Shown here: piece after piece, positions 1-8,052 of the stretch | How the letters are laid out: each line of letters starts with the position of its first letter | Numbering within the stretch: the stretch's first letter is position 1 | Assembly: GCF_003952345.1 (NCBI RefSeq) | Contig: NZ_CP034433.1 | Span: 2,108,001-2,172,000, forward strand | DNA length: 64,000 bases | Direction of reading: 5' to 3' | From: Iodobacter ciconiae | GTDB taxonomy: Bacteria; Pseudomonadota; Gammaproteobacteria; Burkholderiales; Chitinibacteraceae | Notes under the pieces: model-generated | The model's input: the letters and a program-made list of their open reading frames with translations, nothing else | What the model was told of the DNA's origin: nothing | Databases searched by the model: none | Translations under genes and position numbers: made by a program

Positions 1-1
1 G

Positions 2-712
2 ATGAACATCCCGTTCAGCTTTGAAGAAGTCTTCGAAGCGCAAAAAACGGTGGTGCGTGAAAACAAGCTGGCTTCCTGCTACCTGCGCCCGCTAGCCTTT
101 GTAGGATCGGAAAAACTGGGTATCGCAGCAACAGGTAACGCAATCAATGTGATCGTTGCTGCGTGGCCATGGGGTGCCTATCTAGGCACGGAAGGCCTGG
201 AAAAAGGCATCCGTGTAAAAATTTCCAGCTTCACACGCCATCATGTAAATGTATCCATGGTGCGGGCCAAAGCCAGCGGCTATTACGTCAACTCCATTCT
301 GGCACATCAGGAAGCCGCCGCCGACGGCTACGATGAAGCCATGCTGCTCGATACCGAAGGCTATGTATCCGAAGGCGCGGGCGAAAATTTATTCATTGTT
401 AAAAAAAGCAAGCTCTATACCCCGGATGTATCAAGCTGCCTTGATGGTATTACCCGCAACACCGTCATCACACTGGCAAAAGAAGAAGGAATTGAAGTCA
501 TCGAAAAACGCATCACCCGCGATGAAGTCTATACCGCAGATGAAGCATTCTTTACCGGCACCGCCGCCGAAGTAACGCCGATTCGTGAACTCGACAACCG
601 CCCTATTGGCTCCGGCAGCCGCGGCCCGATTACCGAACGCCTGCAAAAGCGCTATTTTGACTGTGTAAAAGGCTTAGATCCTAAACATGAAGACTGGCTG
701 GCTCTGATTTAA
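2..712 (+). CDS. ilvE: Branched-chain amino acid aminotransferase (5'-truncated by window edge)
   Basis: PLP-dependent class IV transaminase that interconverts valine, leucine and isoleucine with their 2-oxo acids, using glutamate/2-oxoglutarate in the cytoplasm. The visible 236 residues cover the C-terminal three quarters of the roughly 305-residue family. The PLP lysine is expected at Lys90 of this fragment, in RAKASGYYVNS. The family signature EGAGENLF and the cofactor-binding TGTAAEVTPI follow. The ATG at 2 is almost certainly an internal methionine, because the N-terminal substrate-binding part is missing and the frame is open to the window edge. A small zinc-finger gene and waaF follow on the same strand, an order I recall from other betaproteobacteria. 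The family is certain; only the start is unseen. Confidence 0.95.
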   Translation: MNIPFSFEEVFEAQKTVVRENKLASCYLRPLAFVGSEKLGIAATGNAINVIVAAWPWGAYLGTEGLEKGIRVKISSFTRHHVNVSMVRAKASGYYVNSILAHQEAAADGYDEAMLLDTEGYVSEGAGENLFIVKKSKLYTPDVSSCLDGITRNTVITLAKEEGIEVIEKRITRDEVYTADEAFFTGTAAEVTPIRELDNRPIGSGSRGPITERLQKRYFDCVKGLDPKHEDWLALI

Positions 713-788
713 GAATATGGATCCGGCTGCAGATAGCCCTATATAAATATTCAAGCAGGGGGTGGAGCACATCCACTCCCTTGATCTA

Positions 789-805
789 TGGTGACTGAAT
801 CACCA
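789..805. repeat. Short hairpin between ilvE and the zinc-finger gene
   Basis: Perfect 6-bp inverted repeat, TGGTGA and TCACCA around a 5-base loop, 20 bases before the next start codon. A second, imperfect GGGTGGA/TCCACTC hairpin lies just upstream near 759-780. Neither has a T-run, so I do not call a terminator. They may be processing or attenuation structures in an ilvE read-through transcript. Confidence 0.3.
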
Positions 806-824
806 CGCATGAAAGAGAAAACCC

Positions 825-1025
825 ATGGAACTCAAAGAAAATACCCAGCGTGAAATCGAAGTGCTGGCAAGCGATTTACCGCTGCATTGCCCGATGCCCA
901 ATATGCCAAGCTGGAATTCACACCCGCGTGTATTTCTGCCTGTTGCCAAAAATGGCGAAGCACTTTGCCCTTACTGCGGCACGCACTACCGCCTAAAGGC
1001 CGGTGAAGTAGCCAGAGGGCACTAA
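825..1025 (+). CDS. Small zinc-finger domain protein (zf-CHCC family)
   Basis: A 66-residue protein with a Cys-His-Cys-Cys arrangement at about C22, H33, C48 and C51; the last pair forms CPYCGTHY. This matches the zf-CHCC family, related to the zinc-binding NDUFS6 subunit of mitochondrial complex I. In betaproteobacteria such proteins commonly sit directly after ilvE and before an LPS heptosyltransferase gene, as here. The cellular role is not established; zinc binding is inferred from the spacing of the ligands. The start follows a purine-rich GAAAGAG at a reasonable distance. Confidence 0.85.
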   Translation: MELKENTQREIEVLASDLPLHCPMPNMPSWNSHPRVFLPVAKNGEALCPYCGTHYRLKAGEVARGH

Positions 1026-1176
1026 TAGATAGTGAGTCATCTCCCTTGGGGCTGATTGCATTCCCGCCGTCTCACCCGCTGCAACTATTGGCAAATAAAA
1101 ACGTGTCATTGATGCTGTGCAGGTATGGTCTCGCAAACACTGAAATCATCACCTGCTCAGTTGATCCTCTGAGCTT

Positions 1177-2184
1177 ATGAAAAAAATTCTGATTATCGCC
1201 CCGGCATGGGTTGGCGACGCCATTATGGCTCAGCCTCTTTACCGGCGTCTGCATCAGCGCCACCCCGGCCTGATTCTAGATGTACTCGCCCCCGCCTGGA
1301 CCCGCCCGCTCCACGCCCGCATGCCCGAAGTGAGCGAATCCTTTGATACGCCTTTTGGCCATGGCGAGCTGAAGCTGGGCACGCGCTGGACATTAGCACG
1401 GCAAATGAAAAAGCGTGGCTATGATCAGGTGATCGTACTACCCAACTCGCTTAAGTCTGCACTCCTGCCATTTTTTAGTGGCATTAAAACCCGCACTGGC
1501 TGGGTGGGCGAATCACGCTACGGACTTTTAAATGACACCCGGATACTTGATCCGCTGGCCTTACCGCAAATGGTCGAGCGCTTTGCTGCACTGGCCGAAG
1601 ACGCCAATCAGGCCATCGTGCGTCCCGTCCCCTTCCCACATTTAGTGGTAAACGATCAGGACCGGGCAGCCAGTGCCACAAAATTAGGCTTTGATACCAG
1701 TAAACCAATGATCGCACTTTGCCCCGGGGCAGAATACGGCCCCGCCAAGCGCTGGCCGGGCCGCCATATGGCAGCCCTTGCCCAGAGCATGCAGGAACGT
1801 AGCTTTCAGGTATGCATTTTTGGTTCGAATAAAGATCGTGAAATAGCTGACGAGATTCTGGCTGGTGCACCTGGCACAATTGATTACTGTGGCAAAACCT
1901 CGCTGGCTGAAGCTATTGACATGATGTCACTCGCCCGGGCGGTGGTCAGTAATGACTCCGGTCTGATGCATGTAGCCGCTGCGCTGGAGCGCCCTCTGGT
2001 GGCAATTTATGGCTCCAGCTCGCCCGAATTTACCCCGCCCTTGTCAGCCAGGGCCAAAGTGGTCACTCTTGACTTAGAATGCAGCCCTTGCTTTGAACGC
2101 CTCTGCCCGCTCAAACACATGGACTGCCTTAACCTGCTTAAGCCTGATAAGGTCCTGATCGCCTTGGATCAACTACTGGCTTAA
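1177..2184 (+). CDS. waaF: ADP-heptose--LPS heptosyltransferase II
   Basis: Glycosyltransferase family 9 enzyme that adds the second L-glycero-D-manno-heptose to the inner core of lipopolysaccharide at the cytoplasmic face of the inner membrane. At 335 residues it is close to the usual ~345. The N-terminal Rossmann half starts ILIIAPAWVGDAIMAQPL, the GT9 acceptor-side motif. The C-terminal half has CPGAEYGPAKRWP and SNDSGLMHVAAAL, the ADP-heptose binding region. WaaC and WaaF are paralogues; PAWVGDAIM and the PGAEYGPAKRWP motif favour WaaF. No other LPS core gene lies nearby, so the gene is isolated from a waa cluster. There is no strong ribosome-binding site before 1177, only GAGC. Confidence 0.92.
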   Translation: MKKILIIAPAWVGDAIMAQPLYRRLHQRHPGLILDVLAPAWTRPLHARMPEVSESFDTPFGHGELKLGTRWTLARQMKKRGYDQVIVLPNSLKSALLPFFSGIKTRTGWVGESRYGLLNDTRILDPLALPQMVERFAALAEDANQAIVRPVPFPHLVVNDQDRAASATKLGFDTSKPMIALCPGAEYGPAKRWPGRHMAALAQSMQERSFQVCIFGSNKDREIADEILAGAPGTIDYCGKTSLAEAIDMMSLARAVVSNDSGLMHVAAALERPLVAIYGSSSPEFTPPLSARAKVVTLDLECSPCFERLCPLKHMDCLNLLKPDKVLIALDQLLA

Positions 2185-2236
2185 TTTTTCGATGCTTTAG
2201 TCATAGATATAAGGCCTTGCCTGAAGAGGGATTATC

Positions 2237-2644
2237 ATGAAAAAACATTTCAGCAAAGCGAGTCTGCTATTTGCCTTTCTGATCTCATCAGCCACCCATG
2301 CGGCCGATGTAGGTATATCGGTGCAATTTGGGCAGCCCGGTTTTTATGGCAGCTTCAATATTGGCGACTTTCAACCGCCACGGCTTATTTATCGCCAGCC
2401 AAAAATCATTCAACGGCCTGCTGTTACCCAACCTCCAGTGTATCTGATCGTGCCACCGGGCCATGCCAAAAACTGGTCCAAACACTGCAGCCGATATAAC
2501 GCCTGCAGTCGCCCCGTCTATTTTGTCCAAGAAAGCTGGTACAACTCGGAAGTAGTCCCTCGTTATCAAGAAAATCGTAACAACGACCGAGATCACAATA
2601 AACACCATGGGCATGGAAAAGGGCATGGGCATAAGTACAACTAG
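2237..2644 (+). CDS. Secreted hypothetical protein with His-rich tail
   Basis: A 135-residue protein with a clear signal peptide (MKKHFSK, a hydrophobic stretch, then an AxA-type site at THAAD). The mature part begins [21 protein letters not shown] and contains the segment [27 protein letters not shown] recall similar periplasmic proteins of unknown function from betaproteobacteria, where the PPGHxxxWxKHC and RPVYFV blocks are conserved. The two cysteines in CSRYNAC may form a disulphide. The last 20 residues are rich in His, Gly, Lys and Asp ([15 protein letters not shown]), suggesting metal binding. GAGGG lies 7 bases before the ATG. Function unknown. Confidence 0.8.
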   Translation: MKKHFSKASLLFAFLISSATHAADVGISVQFGQPGFYGSFNIGDFQPPRLIYRQPKIIQRPAVTQPPVYLIVPPGHAKNWSKHCSRYNACSRPVYFVQESWYNSEVVPRYQENRNNDRDHNKHHGHGKGHGHKYN

Positions 2645-2865
2645 AGCGTTTTAAGCTTGAAAGCATTCCTAAACTGATAGGCAACCAGCGGCAGGAAATG
2701 ATTTTAATGACCATTTTTTGCACCGGCCACCATGGTATGCCACAGCCTTTCTGCTGGGCAGCACGGTTCATTATGGACCTACTGACTTGGATATTTTTCA
2801 AACAAAAAAACAAACTGAAACGTCCCTTCCCCGGCCTGCCAAAAACCTTTAACACGGAACGCCTT

Positions 2866-4155
2866 ATGGAACACATCACCCTTGCCCCTATCGCCCGCGT
2901 CAACGGCACTGTTGCGCTGCCCGGCTCCAAAAGCATTTCAAACCGCACTTTGCTGCTGGCCGCATTGGCAAAAGGCACTACAACCGTAAAAGGCCTGCTG
3001 GCCGCAGATGATATTCACTACATGCTGGAAGCCCTAAAAGCACTAGAAATTAAGTGGGAGCAAACCGGGGAGAGCCGTGATTTTATTGTGCATGGCGCGG
3101 CAGGGGCTTTTCCGGTTAAAACCGCAGAATTATTCTTGGGCAATGCAGGCACAGCGTTTCGCCCGCTGACTGCTGCGCTGGCACTTTGCCAGGGGCACTA
3201 CACCCTGAGCGGCGTGGCCCGCATGCACGAGCGCCCAATTGGTGATCTGGTCAATGCTCTGCGTGAAGCCGGTGCAGATATTACATGCACCGGCACAGAA
3301 GGCTACCCGCCGCTGGCCATTCAACCTGCCACATTCAACGGGCAGGTCATCAAAGTAAAAGGGAATGTATCCAGCCAGTTTTTGACCGCGCTCTTAATGG
3401 CTCTGCCCCTTACCGGTCAGGCGGTCACCATCGAAGTGATCGGCGAGTTAATATCCAAGCCGTATATCGACATCACCCTCAAGCTGATGGCGAAATTTGG
3501 CGTGCAGGTTGAGCAAAAAGGCTGGGGCAGCTTTAGCATTGCAAAAGGCCAAGCTTACCAAAGCCCCGGAACCATTGAAGTAGAAGGCGATGCTTCATCT
3601 GCATCTTACTTTTTAGCGGCAGGCGCAATAGGCGGAGGCAAAGTACGTGTGACCGGCATGGGCAGCGACAGTATTCAGGGCGATAAACGCTTTGCCGAAG
3701 CACTGGCTTTAATGGGCGCAGAAATCACCTGGGGCAGCCATTTTATTGAAGCAGCACCGCCCAAGAACGGCCAGCTGACAGGCATTGATGCTGACATGAA
3801 CCATATCCCCGATGCCGCCATGACTCTCGCGGTGGTGGCACTCTTTGCCAAAGGCCCGACCACACTCAGAAATATCGCCAGCTGGCGCGTGAAAGAAACC
3901 GACCGCCTTAGCGCCATGGCTACCGAACTGCGTAAAGTGGGTGCAAGTGTGATTGAGGGGAAAGACTTTATTACCGTCACGCCACCTGAATCACTGATTG
4001 CAGATGCCGCGATTGATACTTACGATGATCACCGCATGGCAATGTGCTTCTCGCTGGTTGCCATTAAAGGAGTGGCAGTACAGATTAACGATCCGCAATG
4101 CACGGCAAAAACCTTTCCGACCTACTTTGAAGAGCTGGCCAAGATTTCTGCATAA
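2866..4155 (+). CDS. aroA: 3-phosphoshikimate 1-carboxyvinyltransferase (EPSP synthase)
   Basis: Sixth step of the shikimate pathway: transfers the enolpyruvyl group of PEP to shikimate-3-phosphate in the cytoplasm. The frame is open from 2698, but homology begins at the ATG at 2866 ([14 protein letters not shown]), giving 429 residues, the normal length. The class I signature [17 protein letters not shown] is near residue 20, then [22 protein letters not shown] and, near the C-terminus, RVKETDRL with [10 protein letters not shown]. Residues before 2866 match nothing I recognise. It ends at a strong hairpin terminator and is probably monocistronic. Confidence 0.95.
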   Translation: MEHITLAPIARVNGTVALPGSKSISNRTLLLAALAKGTTTVKGLLAADDIHYMLEALKALEIKWEQTGESRDFIVHGAAGAFPVKTAELFLGNAGTAFRPLTAALALCQGHYTLSGVARMHERPIGDLVNALREAGADITCTGTEGYPPLAIQPATFNGQVIKVKGNVSSQFLTALLMALPLTGQAVTIEVIGELISKPYIDITLKLMAKFGVQVEQKGWGSFSIAKGQAYQSPGTIEVEGDASSASYFLAAGAIGGGKVRVTGMGSDSIQGDKRFAEALALMGAEITWGSHFIEAAPPKNGQLTGIDADMNHIPDAAMTLAVVALFAKGPTTLRNIASWRVKETDRLSAMATELRKVGASVIEGKDFITVTPPESLIADAAIDTYDDHRMAMCFSLVAIKGVAVQINDPQCTAKTFPTYFEELAKISA

Positions 4156-4177
4156 GACGTATCAATCAACAACAGGA

Positions 4178-4218
4178 CGCGGTATTTCTTTAAGAAATCC
4201 GCGCCCTCTCTGTTTTTT
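4178..4218 (+). terminator. Rho-independent terminator after aroA
   Basis: Stem CGCGG-ATTTCTT pairs with AAGAAAT-CCGCG, one unpaired T on the left arm, followed by CCCTCTCTG and six T residues. It sits 23 bases after the aroA stop and separates aroA from the convergent gene at 4290. Confidence 0.8.
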
Positions 4219-4289
4219 GCAGCCTGACAACCCGGGCCGCATTAAAAATAAACGGCAGCGACTCCGCCAAAAAATCAACTATCGGCGGA

Positions 4290-5018
4290 CTAGCGATAGC
4301 GCTCCAGTATTTTTCGCAAAGTATACTGAGCCTGCAACGCGGCAATTGCCCGATCCACTTCAGCAACCCTCACCTGCCCCGAACGCGAAACCGCACACTG
4401 CCCTTTAAAGCTTCGCAGTATCGTAAAGGGATGTAAAGGCATTTTAAACAGCCCCTGCCTTTGCAAATACTCCAGCTCAAACTGATTAGTCACCATATGC
4501 TGCACCCGCCCAACCATCATTTTGCGCAAATTATTGCGCATACTTGGCGCATCATCACGCAAAAAGCGTTCTCCCAATACCCGGTCAAGCTCGGCATAAA
4601 CATAACCTAAAACCGTACCAATACGAACATTGGCAAAACCATCCAGCGAAGCTGGCTTGCTGGCTCTCTGGTCACTAATCAATAACTCTGCATTCGGAAT
4701 AAACGGCGTGCTCCAATCAAATTTGCCTGGCAGCCAGGCAGGCAGATAATTGCACAAGACATCGGAGCCACCACTTTCTATAGAGTGCACCAGACGCTTA
4801 CGAGGTAAAAGCACAAAGCGGGCTTTGCGCCCCATTTGTGCAGCCAGTGCCTGCCCAAGATCAAAATACAAACCGGCAACCAGCTGATTATTCCTCACCT
4901 CGGCCCAGGGCATGGCATCGCCATCTAAAACCAGCACTTTTAATTCGGCTGCTTGCAGCAAAGAAAGGGGGCAAAATAACAGGGCAAAAAGTAAGCGGCA
5001 GCGGAGCATACGGGGCAT
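4290..5018 (-). CDS. Periplasmic solute-binding protein-like (SBP_bac_3 type)
   Basis: A 242-residue exported protein resembling family 3 extracellular solute-binding proteins. A signal peptide (PRMLRCRLLFALLFCPLSLLQAAE) is followed by ELKVLVLDGDAMPWAEVRNNQLVAGLYFDLGQAL, the first lobe of the amino-acid-binding fold, and by a second lobe around VRIGTVLGYVYAEL. There are no ABC permease or ATPase genes next to it, so it may be a stand-alone sensor-like binding protein rather than a transporter subunit. The ligand is unknown. The frame continues one codon upstream to a TTG, but the ATG at 5018 is preferred; no good ribosome-binding site is visible for either. Confidence 0.75.
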   Translation of the reverse strand: MPRMLRCRLLFALLFCPLSLLQAAELKVLVLDGDAMPWAEVRNNQLVAGLYFDLGQALAAQMGRKARFVLLPRKRLVHSIESGGSDVLCNYLPAWLPGKFDWSTPFIPNAELLISDQRASKPASLDGFANVRIGTVLGYVYAELDRVLGERFLRDDAPSMRNNLRKMMVGRVQHMVTNQFELEYLQRQGLFKMPLHPFTILRSFKGQCAVSRSGQVRVAEVDRAIAALQAQYTLRKILERYR

Positions 5019-5170
5019 CAACCATAGGACAGAGCAAATCAGTTGAAGAAGAACTCATCAAAGCTAAATCATAGCACTTTACTTATAATTTACTGAATCG
5101 ACCCGAAAGCAAAGGTGTAGTCAAATACCCTCTTTCAATTTATGAACGGCAGCGCCCAAATGACATCATT

Positions 5171-5575
5171 TCAATGTTTTTTGCGTGTAACTTGTTGCTT
5201 ATGGGCAGGCGGCTTGCCGGGTTTAGCCACCTTGGGTTTAGCCGAAGAGGCTTTCCTACGTTGCTGTGCGCCCCTTTTTTTATTCACCGCCTCACGCGGG
5301 CGCACTCCTTTACTCTTAGCTGCAACAGTTGTCGAATTACGCTTTTTGCTCACGCTGGCAGATGTTTTTTTACCAGCAGATGTGCGTGCAGAGCGCTGAT
5401 TACGATGCGCCTTTACTGCAGGCTTTGTTGTAGATGGCACAGCCTTGTTCGCAGCGGGGGCACGTTGAATCACAGGTGCAGCAGATGGCACATCAAAGGG
5501 CAGAGGAGCATCTTCGGCATAAACACAAAAAGGCAATAATGCGGCAAAGAATAAAACCAGAAAAAAAACACGCAT
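5171..5575 (-). CDS. Small secreted, highly basic Lys/Ala-rich protein
   Basis: Unrecognised 134-residue protein. A signal peptide (MRVFFLVLFFAALLPFCVYAED) precedes a short acidic/proline segment and then about 90 residues dominated by Lys, Arg, Ala, Ser and Thr (for example RTSAGKKTSASVSKKRN, AVNKKRGAQQRRKASS), ending in TRKKH. It looks disordered and polycationic. The frame is open 24 codons further upstream, but GAG six bases before the ATG at 5575 and the signal peptide fix the start. It could bind anionic cell-envelope polymers or DNA; that is inference. Lysine-rich low-complexity sequence also occurs in the D,D-peptidase at 24857. Confidence 0.6.
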   Translation of the reverse strand: MRVFFLVLFFAALLPFCVYAEDAPLPFDVPSAAPVIQRAPAANKAVPSTTKPAVKAHRNQRSARTSAGKKTSASVSKKRNSTTVAAKSKGVRPREAVNKKRGAQQRRKASSAKPKVAKPGKPPAHKQQVTRKKH

Positions 5576-6072
5576 GAACATCTCGTCAGCAAAAAAATCA
5601 ACAGGGGTAAGTATACCGGATTCCCCTCCTAAGCAACGCCTGCCCAAACCAATTAAGCAACAACCAGAAAACAGTAATTAGCAATACCAATTATGAGCAT
5701 ATTTATTGCCTTAACCGGGGGCAATTACCTGTTTAAATCATTATCGCCATCCAGCTCAAAGCTTATATTTGTAATATTTCCCAGCTAAATACCCTTTTTA
5801 TAAAAACAAAATACTCATTAAAATCAGCAGAATATTGCGTAAAATTGCGCCCTGCCATCAAAATGAAACAAAGCCTGAATTAATAATCAGATATCGATCC
5901 GTTGTCATTGACACCGCAACTACAAATGCTACTATCCAAAAACCTTACAATCACAAATGAAGATACCACTTCATACAAAAACAGACAGGCTAAAGCCTGC
6001 ATTTCTAAACCTGATCTGCGCTGATGCCTTGATATCAGCCAACAGACTTTATTTCTGGATGGAGCAAGAGAG
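5576..6072. other. AT-rich intergenic region upstream of the chitinase gene
   Basis: About 500 bases between divergent genes with no reading frame I can support. The middle (5650-5880) is strongly AT-rich. It holds the candidate chitinase promoter described separately. Such a long leader would suit regulated expression of a secreted chitinase, but I see no clear operator palindrome. Confidence 0.6.
5908..5935 (+). promoter_or_regulatory. Candidate sigma70 promoter for the chitinase gene
   Basis: A perfect -35 hexamer TTGACA (5908-5913), 16 bases of spacer, then TACTAT (5930-5935) as a 4/6 match to the -10 consensus. It lies about 140 bases before the chitinase start, so a long 5' leader is implied. 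Confidence 0.45.
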
Positions 6073-7689
6073 ATGAAAGTAAAAAACCGAATCACGGCTT
6101 TGCTGGCCGCGATGTTGATGAGTGCTTCCCTGATGGCCGCAGACTGGAGTGCCAGCAACTCCTATGCAGCAGGCGTAACCACAAGCTACAAAGGCCAGAG
6201 CTGGAGAGCAAAATGGTGGACTCAGGGCAATGTGCCAGGGGCAGAGCAATGGGGCCCCTGGGAATTAGTGAGTGACGCAACGCCTGTGCCTACTGCCGCA
6301 CCAAGCCCCGTTCCAACTCAAGTGCCAACACCCGCCCCACCCCCCGCACCAACAGCCCCCTCAACGCCTGCTCCTACTGCCGCACCAGTTCCAGGAGCAA
6401 TTGCCTGCAAAGCCGCATGGGTATCGAGCAGCAGCTATGCCGGTGGCAGTGTAGTGAGCTATGCAAACCGTAACTACACCGCCAAATGGTGGGCAAATGC
6501 CGCCGAAGAACCAGGCAAAAGTGCAACCTGGGCCGATAACGATGCCTGCAGCGGCACAAGCACAGGCGGCACAACGCCGCCTCCTACAGATAGCGCCCCA
6601 ACCCTCGGCCAGGCTCTGGCACGTGAAACCGAGCTAACCAATAACGATTTTTTCCGTAAAGTAAAAGCATCGGTACGCACAGCCAGCAATGCCATTGTGG
6701 ATGCCGTTGCTCCCGGCAAAAGCGATAACCCGCTAAATGTAAAGCGGGTTGAGGCGCTCGTGCCCGAGCAAAAGTTTCAATACTATTTCTCGGTGCGTCA
6801 CCCAAGCTACACCTATCAGCGCTTCTTGCAAGCCATCGCCAAATTCCCGGGAATTTGTGATGACTACAGCGATGGCCGCAATGCAGACCAGATCTGCCGC
6901 CGCTCGCTGGCAACGATGTTTGCGCACTTTGCCCAGGAAACCGGTGGCCACAGCGTCACCCAGTATGGCATTGATGAATGGCGTCAGGCGCTGGTGCATG
7001 TCCGCGAAATGGGCTGCACCGAAACCGGCACAGGCTGCGGCTACAACACCGAATGCACCGATCCGGTCTTTAACGGCGTATGGACCTGCGGCAAAAACGC
7101 TGACGGCAGCTTTAAAAAATACTTTGGCCGTGGCGCCAAGCAGCTTTCTTACAACTACAATTACGGCCCGTTCTCGCAAGTGATGTTTAGTGGAGATCAA
7201 ACCAAGCTTTTAAATGACCCTGATCAGGTTGCTGAAAGCTGGTTAAATATGGCTTCCGCCACATTCTTCTTTGTGTATCCACAGCCCCCAAAACCATCAA
7301 TGCTGCACGTGATTGATGGCAGCTGGGTGCCAAATGATCAGGATAAGGCACGAGGCCTTGGCAATGATTTCCCAACCACCATTCAAATTATTAACGCCGA
7401 ATGCCAGGATGCCACCCTCAAACCCGCAGCTAAAAACCGCATCGACTACTACACCGAGTTTGCGCGTGATTTAGGCTGGGATATCAAGCAAGAATCAATG
7501 ATCTGCACCAGTATGCAGCGCTTCGAAAAAGGCAGCTCCGCCGCCTACCCTATTTTCTGGGAAAAAACCTGGAATGCGGGGCAGGATAATCAGTGCCAGC
7601 TGGTCGATTACCAAACACCATATAACGCACTGATCGAAGGAAATTATGTAAAGTGCGTGGAAAAAAACTGGAATATAAAACTGAAATAA
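6073..7689 (+). CDS. Secreted chitinase, GH19, with two N-terminal chitin-binding modules
   Basis: Extracellular enzyme that hydrolyses beta-1,4 bonds in chitin. Its 538 residues run in order: signal peptide (1-22, ending SASLMAAD); a CBM5/12-type module (about 23-67, ADWSASNSYAAG...WTQGNVPG); a Pro/Thr/Ala-rich linker (about 70-108); a second CBM5/12 module (about 112-160, WVSSSSYAGG...KWWANAAEEPG); a Gly/Thr/Pro linker; and a GH19 catalytic domain from about residue 180. GH19 marks are AHFAQETGGHS (near residue 285, containing the predicted catalytic Glu) and YFGRGAKQLSYNYNYG. Numerous cysteines in the catalytic domain suggest disulphides. It is flanked by a long promoter region and a strong terminator, so it is a single-gene unit. 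Confidence 0.92.
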   Translation: MKVKNRITALLAAMLMSASLMAADWSASNSYAAGVTTSYKGQSWRAKWWTQGNVPGAEQWGPWELVSDATPVPTAAPSPVPTQVPTPAPPPAPTAPSTPAPTAAPVPGAIACKAAWVSSSSYAGGSVVSYANRNYTAKWWANAAEEPGKSATWADNDACSGTSTGGTTPPPTDSAPTLGQALARETELTNNDFFRKVKASVRTASNAIVDAVAPGKSDNPLNVKRVEALVPEQKFQYYFSVRHPSYTYQRFLQAIAKFPGICDDYSDGRNADQICRRSLATMFAHFAQETGGHSVTQYGIDEWRQALVHVREMGCTETGTGCGYNTECTDPVFNGVWTCGKNADGSFKKYFGRGAKQLSYNYNYGPFSQVMFSGDQTKLLNDPDQVAESWLNMASATFFFVYPQPPKPSMLHVIDGSWVPNDQDKARGLGNDFPTTIQIINAECQDATLKPAAKNRIDYYTEFARDLGWDIKQESMICTSMQRFEKGSSAAYPIFWEKTWNAGQDNQCQLVDYQTPYNALIEGNYVKCVEKNWNIKLK

Positions 7690-8052
7690 ACAAAATACTC
7701 TGGCGACGGCCAAGGCCTGATTTATGGCTGCGCTGGCGGCAATCCCGGGGCTCGGCATAGTTTATAAAGCAAGCGGCCAGGGCACTGGCGATAAAAAAAC
7801 AGGAAGCAACGAGCTTCCTGTTTTTTTATCGGCGTAATGCAAAGGTAAAGCAAAACTATTACCAGATGTTTTAAATTCCACACAGCATAAGCGCATTTCG
7901 CTTAAAATCTCGCCCTCTCGCGCGCGCGACTCCAATAAAGGGCCAGCGTCCTCGACCAGCAGAAGCAGATATTAATTAAAAATACCCCACCGTGCACTTT
8001 ATGCATCAGCCACACGATACCGAACACGATCAATTATTTAGGAAATACCCAT
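7690..8052. other. Intergenic region between the chitinase gene and nrdJ
   Basis: Contains the strong terminator at 7792-7828 and the nrdJ leader. A TAAAAT at 7903-7908 followed by CTCGCCC may be a -10 element, but no matching -35 is seen. I looked for a cobalamin riboswitch B12 box and for paired NrdR boxes and found neither in convincing form. A GC-only stretch CGCGCGCGC near 7919 stands out. Confidence 0.5.
7792..7828. terminator. Bidirectional terminator after the chitinase gene
   Basis: Two perfect 16-base arms (TAAAAAAACAGGAAGC and its complement) around a 5-base loop. The A-tract on the left and T-tract on the right make it able to stop transcription in both directions. Confidence 0.85.

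Noticed and set aside
2698..2865. 56-codon N-terminal extension of aroA
   Set aside because: EPSP synthases start at the region of 2866; the extension has no family similarity.
2424..2978. 184-codon minus-strand frame across the start of aroA
   Set aside because: Overlaps two plus-strand genes with clear homology or signal peptide; no independent support.
7829..8052. Cobalamin riboswitch upstream of nrdJ
   Set aside because: Looked for the B12 box and paired stems; not found by eye.
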